From NCBI RefSeq assembly GCF_031348265.1, contig NZ_CP133771.1, positions 1,612,001-1,676,000 on the forward strand: a stretch of DNA of 64,000 bases. The letters are read 5' to 3'. Origin of the DNA: Streptomyces collinus (GTDB lineage Bacteria; Actinomycetota; Actinomycetes; Streptomycetales; Streptomycetaceae). A program made the position numbers and the translations under genes. Below are positions 1 through 9,611 of the stretch, in pieces. The notes under the pieces are model-generated. The model was not told where the DNA came from. It did no database searches and saw only the letters and a list, made by a program, of their open reading frames with translations. Position 1 is the first letter of the stretch; every line of letters starts with the position of its first letter.

Positions 1-1671
1 GAGCCACGCCGGGAAGGCACCCGCGTAGTGCTCCAGGAGCACCGCGAAGAAGCGCTCGATCGAGCCGAACAGCGCGCGGTGGATCATGACGGGGCGCTGC
101 TTGGAGCCGTCGGGGCCCGTGTACTCCAGGTCGAAGCGCTCCGGCAGGTTGAAGTCGAGCTGGATCGTCGACATCTGCCAGGTGCGGCCGATGGCGTCCT
201 TGGTCTGGACGGAGATCTTCGGGCCGTAGAAGGCGGCGCCGCCCGGGTCGGGCACCAGGGGCAGGCCCTGCTTCTCGGCGACCTGGCGCAGCGTCTCCGT
301 GGCCTCCTCCCAGGCCTCGTCCGAGCCGACGAACTTCTCCGGGTCCTTGGTGGACAGCTCCAGGTAGAAGTCGGTCAGGCCGTAGTCGCGCAGCAGGCCG
401 AGGACGAAGGTGAGCGTCTTGTCGAGCTCCTCCGACATCTGCTCGCGCGTGCAGTAGATGTGCGCGTCGTCCTGGGTGAAGCCGCGGGCCCGGGTCAGGC
501 CGTGCACGACGCCCGACTTCTCGTACCGGTACACCGTCCCGAACTCGAAGAGGCGCAGCGGCAGTTCACGGTAGGAACGCCCGCGCGCGTCGAAGATCAG
601 GTTGTGCATCGGGCAGTTCATGGGCTTGAGGTAGTAGTCCACGCCCTCGTCGAGCTGCATGGGCGGGTACATGCCGTCGGCGTACCAGTCCAGGTGGCCC
701 GAGGTCTCGAAGAGCTTCCCCTTGGTGGCGTGCGGGGTGTAGACGAACTCGTAGCCCTCTTCCTCGTGGCGGCGCCGCGAGTAGTCCTCCATGACCCGGC
801 GGATGATGCCGCCCTTGGGGTGGAAGACGGCGAGGCCGGAGCCGATCTGCTCCGGGACCGAGAACAGGTCGAGCTCGCTGCCCAGCTTGCGGTGATCGCG
901 CTTCTCGGCCTCGGCGAGGAACTCCAGGTGCGCCTTCAGCTCGTCCTTGGTGGGCCAGGCGGTGCCGTAGATGCGCTGGAGCATGGGGTTCTTCTCGCTG
1001 CCACGCCAGTAGGCGGCCGCGTTGCGCATCAGCTTGAACGCCGGGATGGCACGGGTCGACGGCAGGTGGGGGCCCCGGCAGAGGTCCTTCCAGCACAGGT
1101 CGCCGGTCTTGGCGTCCAGGTTGTCGTAGATCGTCAGCTCGCCGGCGCCGACCTCGACGTCCGCGCCGTCGTCGGACGACGCGGAACCCTTGAGGCCGAT
1201 CAGCTCCAGCTTGTAGGGCTCGTCGGCCAGCTCGTCACGGGCGGCCTCGTCGGTCACCACGCGGCGGGAGAAGCGCTGCCCGCGCTTCTGGATCTCCTGC
1301 ATCTTCTTCTCGATGGCCTTGAGATCCTCGGGCGTGAACGGCTTCTCGACATCGAAGTCGTAGTAGAAGCCGTCCTTGACGGGCGGGCCGATGCCCAGCT
1401 TGGCCTCGGGGAAGAGCTCCTGCACGGCCTGCGCCATGACGTGCGCGGTGGAGTGGCGCAGGATGTTCAGGCCGTCCTCGGAGGAGATCTCGACGCCCTC
1501 GACCTCGTCGCCCTCGGACAGGGCGTACGACAGGTCCCTGAGCTCGCCGGCCACGCGCGCGGCGATGATCGAGCGCTCGCCGGCGAAGAGCTCGGCGGCC
1601 GTAGTGCCCGTCGTCACCACGCGTTCTTCCCGCTCGGAATCGCGCTGGATGATCACACGGACGTCTGACAC
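1..1671 (-). CDS. thrS: Threonyl-tRNA synthetase (C-terminus off window)
   Basis: Class II aminoacyl-tRNA synthetase that charges tRNA-Thr with threonine in the cytoplasm. The visible 557 codons read as an N-terminal TGS-like region, an editing domain with HSTAH (residues 73-77), and the catalytic core with RGPHLPSTR, a KPMNCPMH stretch and [10 protein letters not shown]. The family is normally about 650 residues, so roughly 100 residues of the anticodon-binding domain lie beyond base 1. The start is GTG, with AGGAG about nine bases upstream. No T-box leader is apparent in the 92 bases before the gene. The family assignment is secure. Confidence 0.97.
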   Translation of the reverse strand, partial: MSDVRVIIQRDSEREERVVTTGTTAAELFAGERSIIAARVAGELRDLSYALSEGDEVEGVEISSEDGLNILRHSTAHVMAQAVQELFPEAKLGIGPPVKDGFYYDFDVEKPFTPEDLKAIEKKMQEIQKRGQRFSRRVVTDEAARDELADEPYKLELIGLKGSASSDDGADVEVGAGELTIYDNLDAKTGDLCWKDLCRGPHLPSTRAIPAFKLMRNAAAYWRGSEKNPMLQRIYGTAWPTKDELKAHLEFLAEAEKRDHRKLGSELDLFSVPEQIGSGLAVFHPKGGIIRRVMEDYSRRRHEEEGYEFVYTPHATKGKLFETSGHLDWYADGMYPPMQLDEGVDYYLKPMNCPMHNLIFDARGRSYRELPLRLFEFGTVYRYEKSGVVHGLTRARGFTQDDAHIYCTREQMSEELDKTLTFVLGLLRDYGLTDFYLELSTKDPEKFVGSDEAWEEATETLRQVAEKQGLPLVPDPGGAAFYGPKISVQTKDAIGRTWQMSTIQLDFNLPERFDLEYTGPDGSKQRPVMIHRALFGSIERFFAVLLEHYAGAFPAWL

Positions 1672-1763
1672 CGGTCTCTCCTGACTGAAGGGGGCCGCGG
1701 GCGCCATACCGGAGCGCGCGCACGAGTAAGGATCGTACCGACCCGGGACCGCCCTTCGCGAAA

Positions 1764-2999
1764 TCAGTCCCCGCAGTCCCCTCCGCAGGCCTCCTCGAAG
1801 AAGGCCGCCACCCCGGCGTTCTCCTGCAGCGCCTTCATCAGCCGGTCCCGCTCGGCGTCGTCGAGCTGTACGGGGACGACCCCGTGGGCGCCGGTGAGGC
1901 GGCGGAATCCGCCCCGGCTCTCCAGCCGCCCCTGCACCCGCACCGGGAGCCCGACGAGGTGGGCGTGCCCGGCGATCCGGTAGGCCTCCTCGTCGAGGGT
2001 GATCCGGACGTTCGGCACGTCGGCCCCGGCCAGCACGCGCAGCCGTACGGTGCCGTCGCCGCGCGGCCCCGACCTGCGCAGCCGTACCACCGCTCCGGTG
2101 ATCCGCACCGGGACGGCGGGTTCCTCGCGCAGGTAGCGGGCGCCCGCCTCGCGCAGCACGGCCAGGTCGCCGGGCGAGAACTCGACGGGCTCGGCGGAGG
2201 GCGCGCAGCCCTCGGGCACACCGGCCGCCGGGGCCCACTCGACGGCGATCCGGGCGCCCTCCGTACCGCGGACGAGGGCGACGAGCGCCTCGGTGAGGTC
2301 ATGGCTCACGCCTGCCTCGACGGCGGCGTCGAAGGCGTCCATGCCGCCGGTGGCCCGCTGGTAGTCGATGGCCTCGCGGGCGGCGAAGAGGGCCTGGTGG
2401 AGGCGTACGGCCAGGGGGCGCCCGCCGGCGACGGGCACGAAGGCGGTGAGGCGGCCGTCGGTGGCGGAGCCGACCAGGACGTGTTGCAGGGCCGCGGCGG
2501 CGGAGCGGCGGTGGCGGGCTCCGTGGTAGCCGGCCCGGGCGCGGGTGGCGAGGGCCGCCGCGAGCAGCATCCGGCGGGCGGCGCCGCGCAGCCGGTCCTC
2601 GACGGTCCAGGAGGCCGCGCCGGCGGGTCCGGCGGGGACGTCGTGCCACCAGCGGATCTCGTCGCTGGGCACGGCGAGGGAGACGAGGACCTCGCGGGCG
2701 GAGGGCGAGCCGCTGCGGGACAGGGCGAGCAGGGCCTCGCCGAGCAGGTCGTCGCTGTCGGGGAAGGCGCGGGTCTCCGGCACCAGGAGGCTGGTGCCGC
2801 CGCCGGGGCCGGGCGGGGTCCAGCGGCCGTAGCGTCCGGGGGCGCCGCCGCGCCGCTGCCAGCCGTGCCGGCGCAGCAGGGCGTTCAGCACGGCCGGGTC
2901 GACATCGGCGGGCTCGGGCGGGCGGCCGCCGTGTCCCGGTGACTCGACGGGGTGCGGACGGACCTGCCGCGGGGGTTCCTCGGTCGGGCGGTGCGTCAC
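1764..2999 (-). CDS. Conserved hypothetical protein, 411 aa
   Basis: I do not recognise a named domain. The N-terminus is Pro/Arg-rich. The middle is rich in Ala/Arg helices, with segments such as [19 protein letters not shown]. The C-terminal third alternates Val/Arg strands ([23 protein letters not shown]) that look like a beta-rich, possibly OB-like fold; that is only an impression. The protein ends in a Cys-containing tail, [10 protein letters not shown]. The GTG start overlaps the stop of the upstream DUF4365 gene by four bases (GTGA) and is preceded by GGAGGG, so the two are translationally coupled and probably work together. Third-position GC is strong throughout, so the gene is real although its function is unknown. 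Confidence 0.8.
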   Translation of the reverse strand: MTHRPTEEPPRQVRPHPVESPGHGGRPPEPADVDPAVLNALLRRHGWQRRGGAPGRYGRWTPPGPGGGTSLLVPETRAFPDSDDLLGEALLALSRSGSPSAREVLVSLAVPSDEIRWWHDVPAGPAGAASWTVEDRLRGAARRMLLAAALATRARAGYHGARHRRSAAAALQHVLVGSATDGRLTAFVPVAGGRPLAVRLHQALFAAREAIDYQRATGGMDAFDAAVEAGVSHDLTEALVALVRGTEGARIAVEWAPAAGVPEGCAPSAEPVEFSPGDLAVLREAGARYLREEPAVPVRITGAVVRLRRSGPRGDGTVRLRVLAGADVPNVRITLDEEAYRIAGHAHLVGLPVRVQGRLESRGGFRRLTGAHGVVPVQLDDAERDRLMKALQENAGVAAFFEEACGGDCGD

Positions 3000-3562
3000 G
3001 GTTTCCCTCCCGTCCCGACCCGCGTCATGATCTCGCACAGGGCCCGGTCGTCGAAGATGCGTGAGGTCGGTATGCGCACGGTGGTGCGGCGGCGGCCGGT
3101 GATCGGCTGTCCGGCGAGATTGGTCCAGTAGCAGCAGTGCCTCAGGTCGAGCCGGTCGTGGCCGGCGCGCAGCCAGTCGTCCTGGGCGCGCGGCACCAGC
3201 ATCACCACGAGGATCTTGTGCACCGACACGGGTGTGCGGGCGAGCTTCGCCAGGTGGTCGTTGTCGAGCGTGAAGGAGAAGGTGCGGCCCGGCGGGTTGG
3301 GCGGGACCTGGTACGTGGCCTTGAGCTGCACCTTGATGGTGACCTCGTCGTCGACCGTGTGCCCGGGGGCGCTGTGGCTGACGTGCCAGTCGATGCCGTT
3401 GTCGGGAAAGGGCTGGGACAGCGAGCAGCCGGCGGCCGCCGCGACGGCGTGCAGATAGCCGACCTGCAGTGTCTCCATGCAGGCGGTGGTGGCGAGAGTG
3501 CCGCGAGAGGGAGCCGTGCGCTCGGGCAGCAGCCCGCCCCGTTCGGGCTGCGCTATGGCCAT
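2996..3562 (-). CDS. DUF4365 domain protein (PD-(D/E)XK-like fold)
   Basis: A 188-residue protein. Residues about 30-170 match the DUF4365 pattern as I know it. GIDWHV (Asp58) is followed by a beta strand and QLKAT (Gln79, Lys81), the spacing of a PD-(D/E)XK nuclease core with Gln in place of the second acid. The ATG at 3562 was chosen because GGAAGG lies nine bases upstream; codons above it are antisense noise. It overlaps the next gene by four bases, giving a two-gene unit. It is divergent from the exonuclease at 3732, with about 170 bases between. Nuclease activity is inferred from fold only. Some DUF4365 proteins occur in defence-like neighbourhoods, but nothing else here proves that. Confidence 0.75.
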   Translation of the reverse strand: MAIAQPERGGLLPERTAPSRGTLATTACMETLQVGYLHAVAAAAGCSLSQPFPDNGIDWHVSHSAPGHTVDDEVTIKVQLKATYQVPPNPPGRTFSFTLDNDHLAKLARTPVSVHKILVVMLVPRAQDDWLRAGHDRLDLRHCCYWTNLAGQPITGRRRTTVRIPTSRIFDDRALCEIMTRVGTGGKP

Positions 3563-3731
3563 GGCCAACAGCCTTCCAGAACAAGTGATTCCCCGTTGCG
3601 GGCCGCTGAACTGCAACGACCCGTACTCCTGTTGTCTCCTTCCGGCGTACGGCGCAAACAGCCCGGGTATCACCGAATCGGGCAGCGGACGGTGCGTCAA
3701 CTGCCGAAGGTGAACGAGGGGTTGTGTGGCT

Positions 3732-4460
3732 ATGACGACGTGCTGGTACGAGGGGCCGCTGGCCGCCTTCGACACGGAGACGACGGGCGTCGACGTCGAG
3801 ACCGACCGGATCGTGTCGGCCGCCGTGGTCGTCCAGGATGCGCCGGGCATCCGGCCGCGGGTGAGCCGTTGGCTGGTGAACCCGGGGGTGCCGGTGCCGG
3901 CGGAGGCGACGGCGGTGCACGGACTGACGGAGGAGCATCTGCGGCTCAACGGCCGGTGGCCGGCGCCGGTGATGTACGAGATAGCGCAGGCGCTGGCCGA
4001 GCAGGCACACGCCGGGCGCCCGGTCGTGGTGATGAACGCGCCGTTCGATCTGACCATGCTGGACCGGGAGTTGCGCCGCCATCGCGCCTCGGCGCTCGGC
4101 CGCTGGTTCGAGTCGGCTCCGCTGTCCGTGCTCGACCCGCGGGTTCTGGACAAGCACCTGGACCGCTACCGCAAGGGCCGGCGCACCCTGACCGACCTGT
4201 GTGCGCACTACGGCGTCGCCCTGGAGGGCGCGCACGACGCGGCGGCCGACGCCGTGGCGGCGCTGGAGGTCACGCGGGCGGTGGGCCGGCGGTTCGCGTC
4301 CCGGCTGGAGCGTCTCACCCCGGGTGAGCTGCACACCCTGCAGGCGGTGTGGCACGCGGCGCAGGCGCGGGGCCTGCAGGCGTGGTTCGCGCGCAGCGGC
4401 GTGGACGAGGCGGTCGACCCGGCGTGGCCGCTGCGTCCGGACCTGCCGGCGGCGGCCTGA
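3732..4460 (+). CDS. DnaQ-like DEDDh 3'-5' exonuclease
   Basis: A stand-alone 242-residue exonuclease of the DnaQ / polymerase III epsilon superfamily. Exo I is FDTETTG (Asp14, Glu16), exo II is NAPFDLTML with its Asp, and exo III is GAHDAAADA with the catalytic His and Asp. All four DEDDh ligands are therefore present. It probably trims single-stranded DNA or small oligonucleotides using two metal ions. The ATG at 3732 is preferred over the in-frame GTG at 3726 because GAGGGG sits at good distance from it. A hairpin terminator follows at 4494. It is divergent from the DUF4365 gene. It is too short to be a polymerase and lacks a BRCT or helicase partner. Confidence 0.9.
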   Translation: MTTCWYEGPLAAFDTETTGVDVETDRIVSAAVVVQDAPGIRPRVSRWLVNPGVPVPAEATAVHGLTEEHLRLNGRWPAPVMYEIAQALAEQAHAGRPVVVMNAPFDLTMLDRELRRHRASALGRWFESAPLSVLDPRVLDKHLDRYRKGRRTLTDLCAHYGVALEGAHDAAADAVAALEVTRAVGRRFASRLERLTPGELHTLQAVWHAAQARGLQAWFARSGVDEAVDPAWPLRPDLPAAA

Positions 4461-4493
4461 GCACCTGGCACGGGGCCCGCGAGGGCATGAAAA

Positions 4494-4520
4494 AACCGGT
4501 CCGTCTGCGACGGACCGGTT
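4494..4520. terminator. Bidirectional intrinsic terminator
   Basis: A perfect 12-bp stem (4494-4505 with 4509-4520) has a three-base loop. A run of A precedes it on the plus strand, so minus transcripts end in a U run. It separates the exonuclease (plus) from the convergent tRNA-Val (minus). Confidence 0.85.
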
Positions 4521-4528
4521 GTTTCCGG

Positions 4529-4600
4529 TGGGCGATACTGGGTTCGAACCAGTGACCTCTTCGGTGTGAACGAAGCGCTCTCCCACTGAGCTAATCGCCC
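4529..4600 (-). tRNA. tRNA-Val (CAC)
   Basis: A 72-base cloverleaf. The acceptor GGGCGAT pairs with ATCGCCC, followed by discriminator A; the anticodon stem is CTTCG/CGAAG with loop TTCACAC, giving anticodon CAC; the T-loop is TTCGAAC. No CCA is encoded. It reads GTG codons. The copy at 22051-22122 has the same sequence. Confidence 0.96.
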
Positions 4601-4639
4601 GGGAACGCACTGAACCATACAGGTCCGGGCACGCTTCCT

Positions 4640-5086
4640 TCAAACCGCTTCGAGGTACCTGAGGAGTCCGCGCCGCCCGGAGTGCATCATCAGCGCGTGG
4701 TTGGCGCGGAAGACGGGCCGTCCCGGTACGGCGAGCCGGCGCAGCAGCGGCTTGTGCACGCTGACGACCTGGTCGTAGCGCGCGAGAGTGCCCGTCCCGT
4801 GCGGTGCCACGGTCCAGCATGCCCAGCCCTCGATGTCCCCGGACAGGGCGGTCTCCAGCACACCGGCCTCGGGATCGCGTCGCACCTCCCGCGCCGTGAA
4901 GGTCATGTCATACGGCAGGACGGAGCGGATGCGGATCACCCCGGTGGTGTCGTCGACCCGGGTCACCTGTCGCACCTGGGGCCACCAGCGCGGGTAGTCC
5001 TCGGGGCGTTCCAGCACGTCGTAGACGGTGGCGGGCGGTGCGGGCAGGGTCCACAGACTGCGGAAGCGGTAATGGTTCCAGTCCAT
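4640..5086 (-). CDS. SRPBCC family protein (polyketide cyclase-like)
   Basis: A 148-residue START/Bet v1-like protein. The pattern is typical of the SRPBCC superfamily: an N-terminal FRSLWTLPAPPATVYDVL strand and helix, the PEDYPRWWPQV segment common to bacterial members, then alternating strands with a GWACWTV segment. It ends in a long C-terminal helix (NHALMMHSGRRGLLRYL). Members bind hydrophobic ligands in a central cavity; the ligand is unknown here. The ATG at 5086 has no clear Shine-Dalgarno. An in-frame ATG at 5149 would add 21 residues that look non-homologous. It is divergent from the membrane protein at 5184, leaving about 97 bases for two promoters. Confidence 0.85.
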   Translation of the reverse strand: MDWNHYRFRSLWTLPAPPATVYDVLERPEDYPRWWPQVRQVTRVDDTTGVIRIRSVLPYDMTFTAREVRRDPEAGVLETALSGDIEGWACWTVAPHGTGTLARYDQVVSVHKPLLRRLAVPGRPVFRANHALMMHSGRRGLLRYLEAV

Positions 5087-5183
5087 GCCGGAAGTCTGCC
5101 CAGGAGCGGCGCGGACCGTCTGAGTACGCGCCTGAGTATCCGCACTCATGTCGTGCGAGGTGACGCGGACCACACTGCCAGCC

Positions 5184-7556
5184 ATGACCCACCTTCCGCC
5201 CCCGGCCGAGGAATTGCGGCTCCTCGATGCCGAACTCCGGCAACTGGACGCCCGGCGCGCCCAGTTGCTGACGCGTCGCGCCTGGCTGGTCGCGGCACTG
5301 CAGCAGCCGCGGCCCTGGGCCTCGGCGCAGCCCCCGATCACCGTATCGCCGCGCCCTGAGACGGCGGCGCCCAGCGTGCAGAACGTGCTGCTGGTCCTCG
5401 GCGGTGTCCTGCTCACGCTCGCAGCGGCGGTGTTCACGCTGGTCAGCTGGGGGCAGATGGGGATCGCCGGGCGGGCCCTGGTGCTCGGCGCGGTCACGCT
5501 GGCCACGCTCGCCGCGCCCGTGGCTCTGCTGAAGCGGGGGCTGCGGTCGACGGCCGAGTCCGTGGCGGGTCTCGGGCTCGCCCTGACCGTCCTGGACGCC
5601 TACGCACTGCACGCGGCGGCCCTTTCCGGGACGGACGGCACCGGGTACGCGGCGGCCGCGGCCGCGGTGCTGGCGGTGACCTGGGCGGGGTACGGCCTGC
5701 TGCCGGTCACGGCGTCGCTCCGTCTGCCCCTGCCGTGCGCCCTGGCCGCGGCCCAGTTCCCGCTGTTGCTGTGGACCCTGTCCGCCGACGCGGGTGCGGA
5801 GGCGATCACGGCCGCGCTGCTGGTGACGGCCGGGCTCGACGCGGTGGCGGTGGTTCGGCTGACGGCCGGGGCCGCGCGGATCACCGCCGTCGCCGGTGCG
5901 TACGGCATGGGCGGCTGGGGTGTGCTGGGGGCCGGCTGGCTGTCCTTGACGGCCGGCGGTCCGGGTGACGCTTCCCGTGCCGGGGCGCTGCTCCTGCTGG
6001 CGGCGGCGATCGCCCTGGGTACGGCCCGGCCGGAGCCGGGCAGGAAGCACGCCCTCGGCCTCGCGATCGCGTCCGGGCTGCTCGTGGTGGCCGCGCTCGG
6101 CGGGGTGGCCCGCTCGGTGGTGCCCTCGCAGTGGGCGGTTCCGGCTCATCTGGCCGTCGGTGTCGCCCTGTTGGCAGCGGTGCGGGCCGAACGGCTCCCG
6201 GACGCGATGCGCAGGGGCTTCGCCTGGGCCTCCGGTGCCGTACAGGCGCTGGCGGTGCTGTGGACGCTGCCCGTCGTCGCCGTGGTGCTGCTGGGTCCGG
6301 CCGTCCGGCTGGGCCGGGTGTGGAGCGGTGCTCCGGCGGACGCCCGTGCGGCGGTGGCCGCCGATGTGCCCTGGCCGCCGGACACAGCACCGGCTCCCTT
6401 GGTGCTGGTGGCTGTCGCCGCCGTTCTCGCCCTGGCGGTCCGCGCGCAGGAGTGGCGCGGGCGTGCCCGGCTGAGTGCCGCGGGGCTGCTCTGGGCCACG
6501 GCTCTGATACTTCCAGCGATCGTCGAGGCTCCGTACCTCGCGGGGATGCTCGTCCTGGGCGTCATCACGGCGGTCGCGCTGTACGCGTGCCGGGTCACGG
6601 AGGGGGCCGCGCAGGTCACGGCCCTCGTCCTCGCCCTGGTCACGGCCGCCGGCCTCACCCTGGTCTCGCTCGCCTCCCAGTCCGCGACCCTGGTGGTGCT
6701 CTCCGCGCTGACGGCGCTGTTCGCAGCGGCCTCGTGGCGGGCGGGCGTCGCCCCCTTCACCGCTCCGGCCGCTCTCGTGCACGCCGCCGCGCTGGCCGCC
6801 GCGTCCGGTGCCGCGGCGGACTGGCCGTCGGCCCGAACCGCCTTGCCGGTACTCGCCGTTGCCGGTGCCGCCGCCCTGCTGGCGGCGCGCCTGGGCGCAT
6901 CCCGGACGACGGTGCCCGTCGAGGCCGTGGGCGCAGCCGTGGCTCTGTTCGCCGTGGCGCTCGCCGTCACCGACCCGCCGATGCTCGCCCTGGTCCTGGC
7001 CCTGTGCGGGGTGATCGCCGCGGGCACGGCCCTGCGCGAGGGGCGTCGTCCGGTCGGCTACCCGGCCACGGCCCTGTTCGTGCTGGCCGCGTGGGTACGC
7101 CTGGCGGCCTGGGACGTGGGCACGCCCGAGGCGTACACGCTCCCGGTGACCGTCCCGGCGCTGCTCGTCGGTGCCCTGCGCCGGCGCCGCGACCCGCAGG
7201 CCTCCTCCTGGACGTCGTACGGCGCCGGCCTCACCGTCACGCTCCTGCCGAGCCTGGTCGCGGCCTGGGCCGACCCGTACTGGCCACGGCCACTGCTGCT
7301 GGGCGGTGCGGCGCTGCTGGTCACGCTACTGGGCGCCCGGCATCACCTCCAGGCACCGCTGGTGCTCGGCGGCTCGACGCTGGCCCTGATCACCCTGCAC
7401 GAACTCGCCCCGTACGTCGTGCAGGTGACGGGGGCACTCCCCCGCTGGGCACCTCCCGCCCTCGCCGGGCTCCTGCTGCTCGCCCTCGGGGCGACGTACG
7501 AGCAGCGGATCCGCGACGTCCGTCGGGTGCGGGAGGCCCTGGGGAGGATGGACTAG
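5184..7556 (+). CDS. Large polytopic membrane protein (SCO7613 C-terminal-like)
   Basis: A 790-residue integral membrane protein. A short cytoplasmic N-terminus (residues 1-65) carries a Leu/Arg-rich helix (EELRLLDAELRQLDARRAQL) that may form a coiled coil. More than 20 hydrophobic segments rich in Ala, Val and Leu follow almost to the C-terminus, which ends in a basic tail. The layout matches the actinobacterial proteins named SCO7613 C-terminal domain-containing membrane protein. No transport or enzymatic motif is visible, so the function is unknown. The ATG at 5184 is chosen because the recognisable helix begins right after it; it has no obvious Shine-Dalgarno. Confidence 0.82.
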   Translation: MTHLPPPAEELRLLDAELRQLDARRAQLLTRRAWLVAALQQPRPWASAQPPITVSPRPETAAPSVQNVLLVLGGVLLTLAAAVFTLVSWGQMGIAGRALVLGAVTLATLAAPVALLKRGLRSTAESVAGLGLALTVLDAYALHAAALSGTDGTGYAAAAAAVLAVTWAGYGLLPVTASLRLPLPCALAAAQFPLLLWTLSADAGAEAITAALLVTAGLDAVAVVRLTAGAARITAVAGAYGMGGWGVLGAGWLSLTAGGPGDASRAGALLLLAAAIALGTARPEPGRKHALGLAIASGLLVVAALGGVARSVVPSQWAVPAHLAVGVALLAAVRAERLPDAMRRGFAWASGAVQALAVLWTLPVVAVVLLGPAVRLGRVWSGAPADARAAVAADVPWPPDTAPAPLVLVAVAAVLALAVRAQEWRGRARLSAAGLLWATALILPAIVEAPYLAGMLVLGVITAVALYACRVTEGAAQVTALVLALVTAAGLTLVSLASQSATLVVLSALTALFAAASWRAGVAPFTAPAALVHAAALAAASGAAADWPSARTALPVLAVAGAAALLAARLGASRTTVPVEAVGAAVALFAVALAVTDPPMLALVLALCGVIAAGTALREGRRPVGYPATALFVLAAWVRLAAWDVGTPEAYTLPVTVPALLVGALRRRRDPQASSWTSYGAGLTVTLLPSLVAAWADPYWPRPLLLGGAALLVTLLGARHHLQAPLVLGGSTLALITLHELAPYVVQVTGALPRWAPPALAGLLLLALGATYEQRIRDVRRVREALGRMD

Positions 7557-7665
7557 GGACGTCGAGGCCGTCTCGACTGCGGACAAGTCCCGTGATGTCA
7601 TACGTTCTCCGATCGGCCGCCGTGGCAGCGGCACGCTCGGGCGGAGGCGGGAGGCGGGGGGCATC

Positions 7666-9327
7666 ATGACGGACCTGCAGGAATCGGCGGGCCGGGGCGC
7701 GGGCGCCGGGGACCAGGGGACGCTGGAGCGCCTGCTCTCGGTGGTGGGGGCGGGGGCCGTGGAGTTGCACACGGCCCCGGAGGGGCTGCGGACACAGGTC
7801 ACCGGTGTGCATGTGCTGGACGCCCTGGAACCGGCCATCAGACCACGGGAGTTACTGCTCGCGGTCGGCGTAGACCCGGGCTCGGCGCATGCCGTCGACG
7901 TCGTGCGCCGGGCCGGTGAGGCCGGTGCGGCGGGTGTGGTGTTCGGTCCGGGACGGCCGGAGCCCACCGGGCGGGCGCTGCAGACGGCCGCGGAGGAGGG
8001 CGGCACGGCGGTGCTCTTCCGCACCGCCTGGTGCACCTGGGCACAGCTCGTGGGGGTGCTGAGGGCCGGGCTGGCCGCGGCGGGTGCTCCCCCGATGCCC
8101 GCCACCAGCGGCGTGCCCCTGGGCGATCTGGACTCCCTGGCCGAGGCGGTGGCCGCCCTGGTGGGAGGCTCGGTGACGATCGAGGACACGGAGTCGCGGG
8201 TGCTGGCGTACTCGTCCACCGAGGAGAACGTGGACGAGATGCGCCGGCTGACGATCCTCGGCCGCCGGGTGCCGCCCTGGCGGGTGGCGGCCATGCGGGA
8301 GGCGGGGTTCTTCCAGGCGCTGTGGGGTGCGGGCGATGTGCTGCACCGGCCCGCCCACGGGCAGGATCCGGAGCGTCTGGTGGGGGCCGTGCGGGCGGGC
8401 GGGGAGGCGCTCGGCTCCATCTGGGTGGCGGCGGTGGCCGGCCGGCCGCTGGCGCCGAACGCCACGGAGACGCTGCGCGCGGCGGCCCGGACCGCCGCCG
8501 CCCACCTGCTCCACCACCGCACCCACAGCTCGGACGGCCGGCTGGTGGAGGATGCGGCCCGGGCGCTGCTGGAGGACCGTGGGTCCGTGGAGGTGCTCGC
8601 GGAGCGGGCCTCGCTGCCGCCCCGGGAACCCTGTGCCGTCCTGGCGGTGGGCATCGGTTCCGGCCACCCCGCGGACGACGGTCCGTCCGGGCTGTACGGC
8701 CTGCTGACCCTGCACTGCGCGGCCCTGGGCCACCGCGTCGTGGTGGTCCCGGCGGGCGGCGGGGCCTGGGTGCTGGTGAGCGGGCTGGAGCGCGACGCCC
8801 GGCGGGCCGACGGCCAGGTGAGGCGGCTGGGGAGCGCACTGGCCGATCAGCTGTCGGCGACGATCGGCTCGACGGTGAAGGCGGGTCTCGGCGACGTGGT
8901 CCCCGGCCTGGCGGGGGCGCCCGCATCACGCCGGTCGGCCGAGCGGGCCCTCCAGGCGCTCCTCGCGACCGCCGGGCCGCACACCGTCGCGCGGAGCGAG
9001 GACGTCGCGGACACCGTGGGCATCCTCCAGGTCGTCGAGGCCCTGCGCGAGGTGACGCTGCCGCCGCGGACCTCGGTGGCCCGGCTGAGGGAGTTCGACG
9101 CCGATCACGGCGGCAGTTGCCTGGTGGAGACCCTGCGCGCCTACCTCGACCACTTCGGTGACGTGTCCGCCGCCTCGCGCGCGCTGGGCGTGCACGCCAA
9201 CAGTCTGCGCTACCGATTGCGCCGGATCAGGCAGGTGTCGGGGCTGGACCTGGAGAGTCCCGACGCCCGGCTGCTCGCCCAGGTGCAGCTGCGTCTGGGC
9301 GCAGAGGCCGACGGCGCACGCCCCTGA
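7666..9327 (+). CDS. PucR-family transcriptional regulator
   Basis: A 553-residue regulator. The N-terminal 130 residues match a PucR-type sensory domain (LLAVGVDP, AGAAGVVFGP). A central GAF/GGDEF-like linker follows, and the C-terminal helix-turn-helix of the PucR/CdaR type lies at about residues 497-522 (DVSAASRALGVHANSLRYRL). Members usually activate nearby catabolic genes in response to a purine, sugar acid or amino acid. The start follows a GGAGGCGGGAGG-rich stretch. The PLP enzyme 284 bases downstream on the same strand is the obvious candidate target, but the effector cannot be read from the sequence. Confidence 0.9.
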   Translation: MTDLQESAGRGAGAGDQGTLERLLSVVGAGAVELHTAPEGLRTQVTGVHVLDALEPAIRPRELLLAVGVDPGSAHAVDVVRRAGEAGAAGVVFGPGRPEPTGRALQTAAEEGGTAVLFRTAWCTWAQLVGVLRAGLAAAGAPPMPATSGVPLGDLDSLAEAVAALVGGSVTIEDTESRVLAYSSTEENVDEMRRLTILGRRVPPWRVAAMREAGFFQALWGAGDVLHRPAHGQDPERLVGAVRAGGEALGSIWVAAVAGRPLAPNATETLRAAARTAAAHLLHHRTHSSDGRLVEDAARALLEDRGSVEVLAERASLPPREPCAVLAVGIGSGHPADDGPSGLYGLLTLHCAALGHRVVVVPAGGGAWVLVSGLERDARRADGQVRRLGSALADQLSATIGSTVKAGLGDVVPGLAGAPASRRSAERALQALLATAGPHTVARSEDVADTVGILQVVEALREVTLPPRTSVARLREFDADHGGSCLVETLRAYLDHFGDVSAASRALGVHANSLRYRLRRIRQVSGLDLESPDARLLAQVQLRLGAEADGARP

Positions 9328-9611
9328 ACGTGCGGCACCCGAGAGGGGAGCGGGCGCGGGAGGCGGCCCCAGTCGCCGCCGAGGCGGCCGGCTCGGCGGG
9401 CCGCCGTTCGGCCGGGACCACCATCGCGGGGCCTCGCTTTTGTCGTATCTCCCAACACCCGGGTCCGGACGAGGAGTTGTTGCACCTTACCGCCGTAGGT
9501 GAGGCGCGGGTCTTTGACGACTCGACGAAGACGCCGTCCCGGTGCGGGCCGCAGCCTGGTGTTCCACCCGGGGCTGTCCCAGGCCTCGCGTACGACACCG
9601 GAAGGCTCACC

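Noticed and set aside
28..1668. Long open frame on the plus strand opposite thrS
   Set aside because: It is the antisense shadow of a confidently assigned thrS. High-GC codon bias opens the opposite frame, and the product is repetitive and unlike any family.
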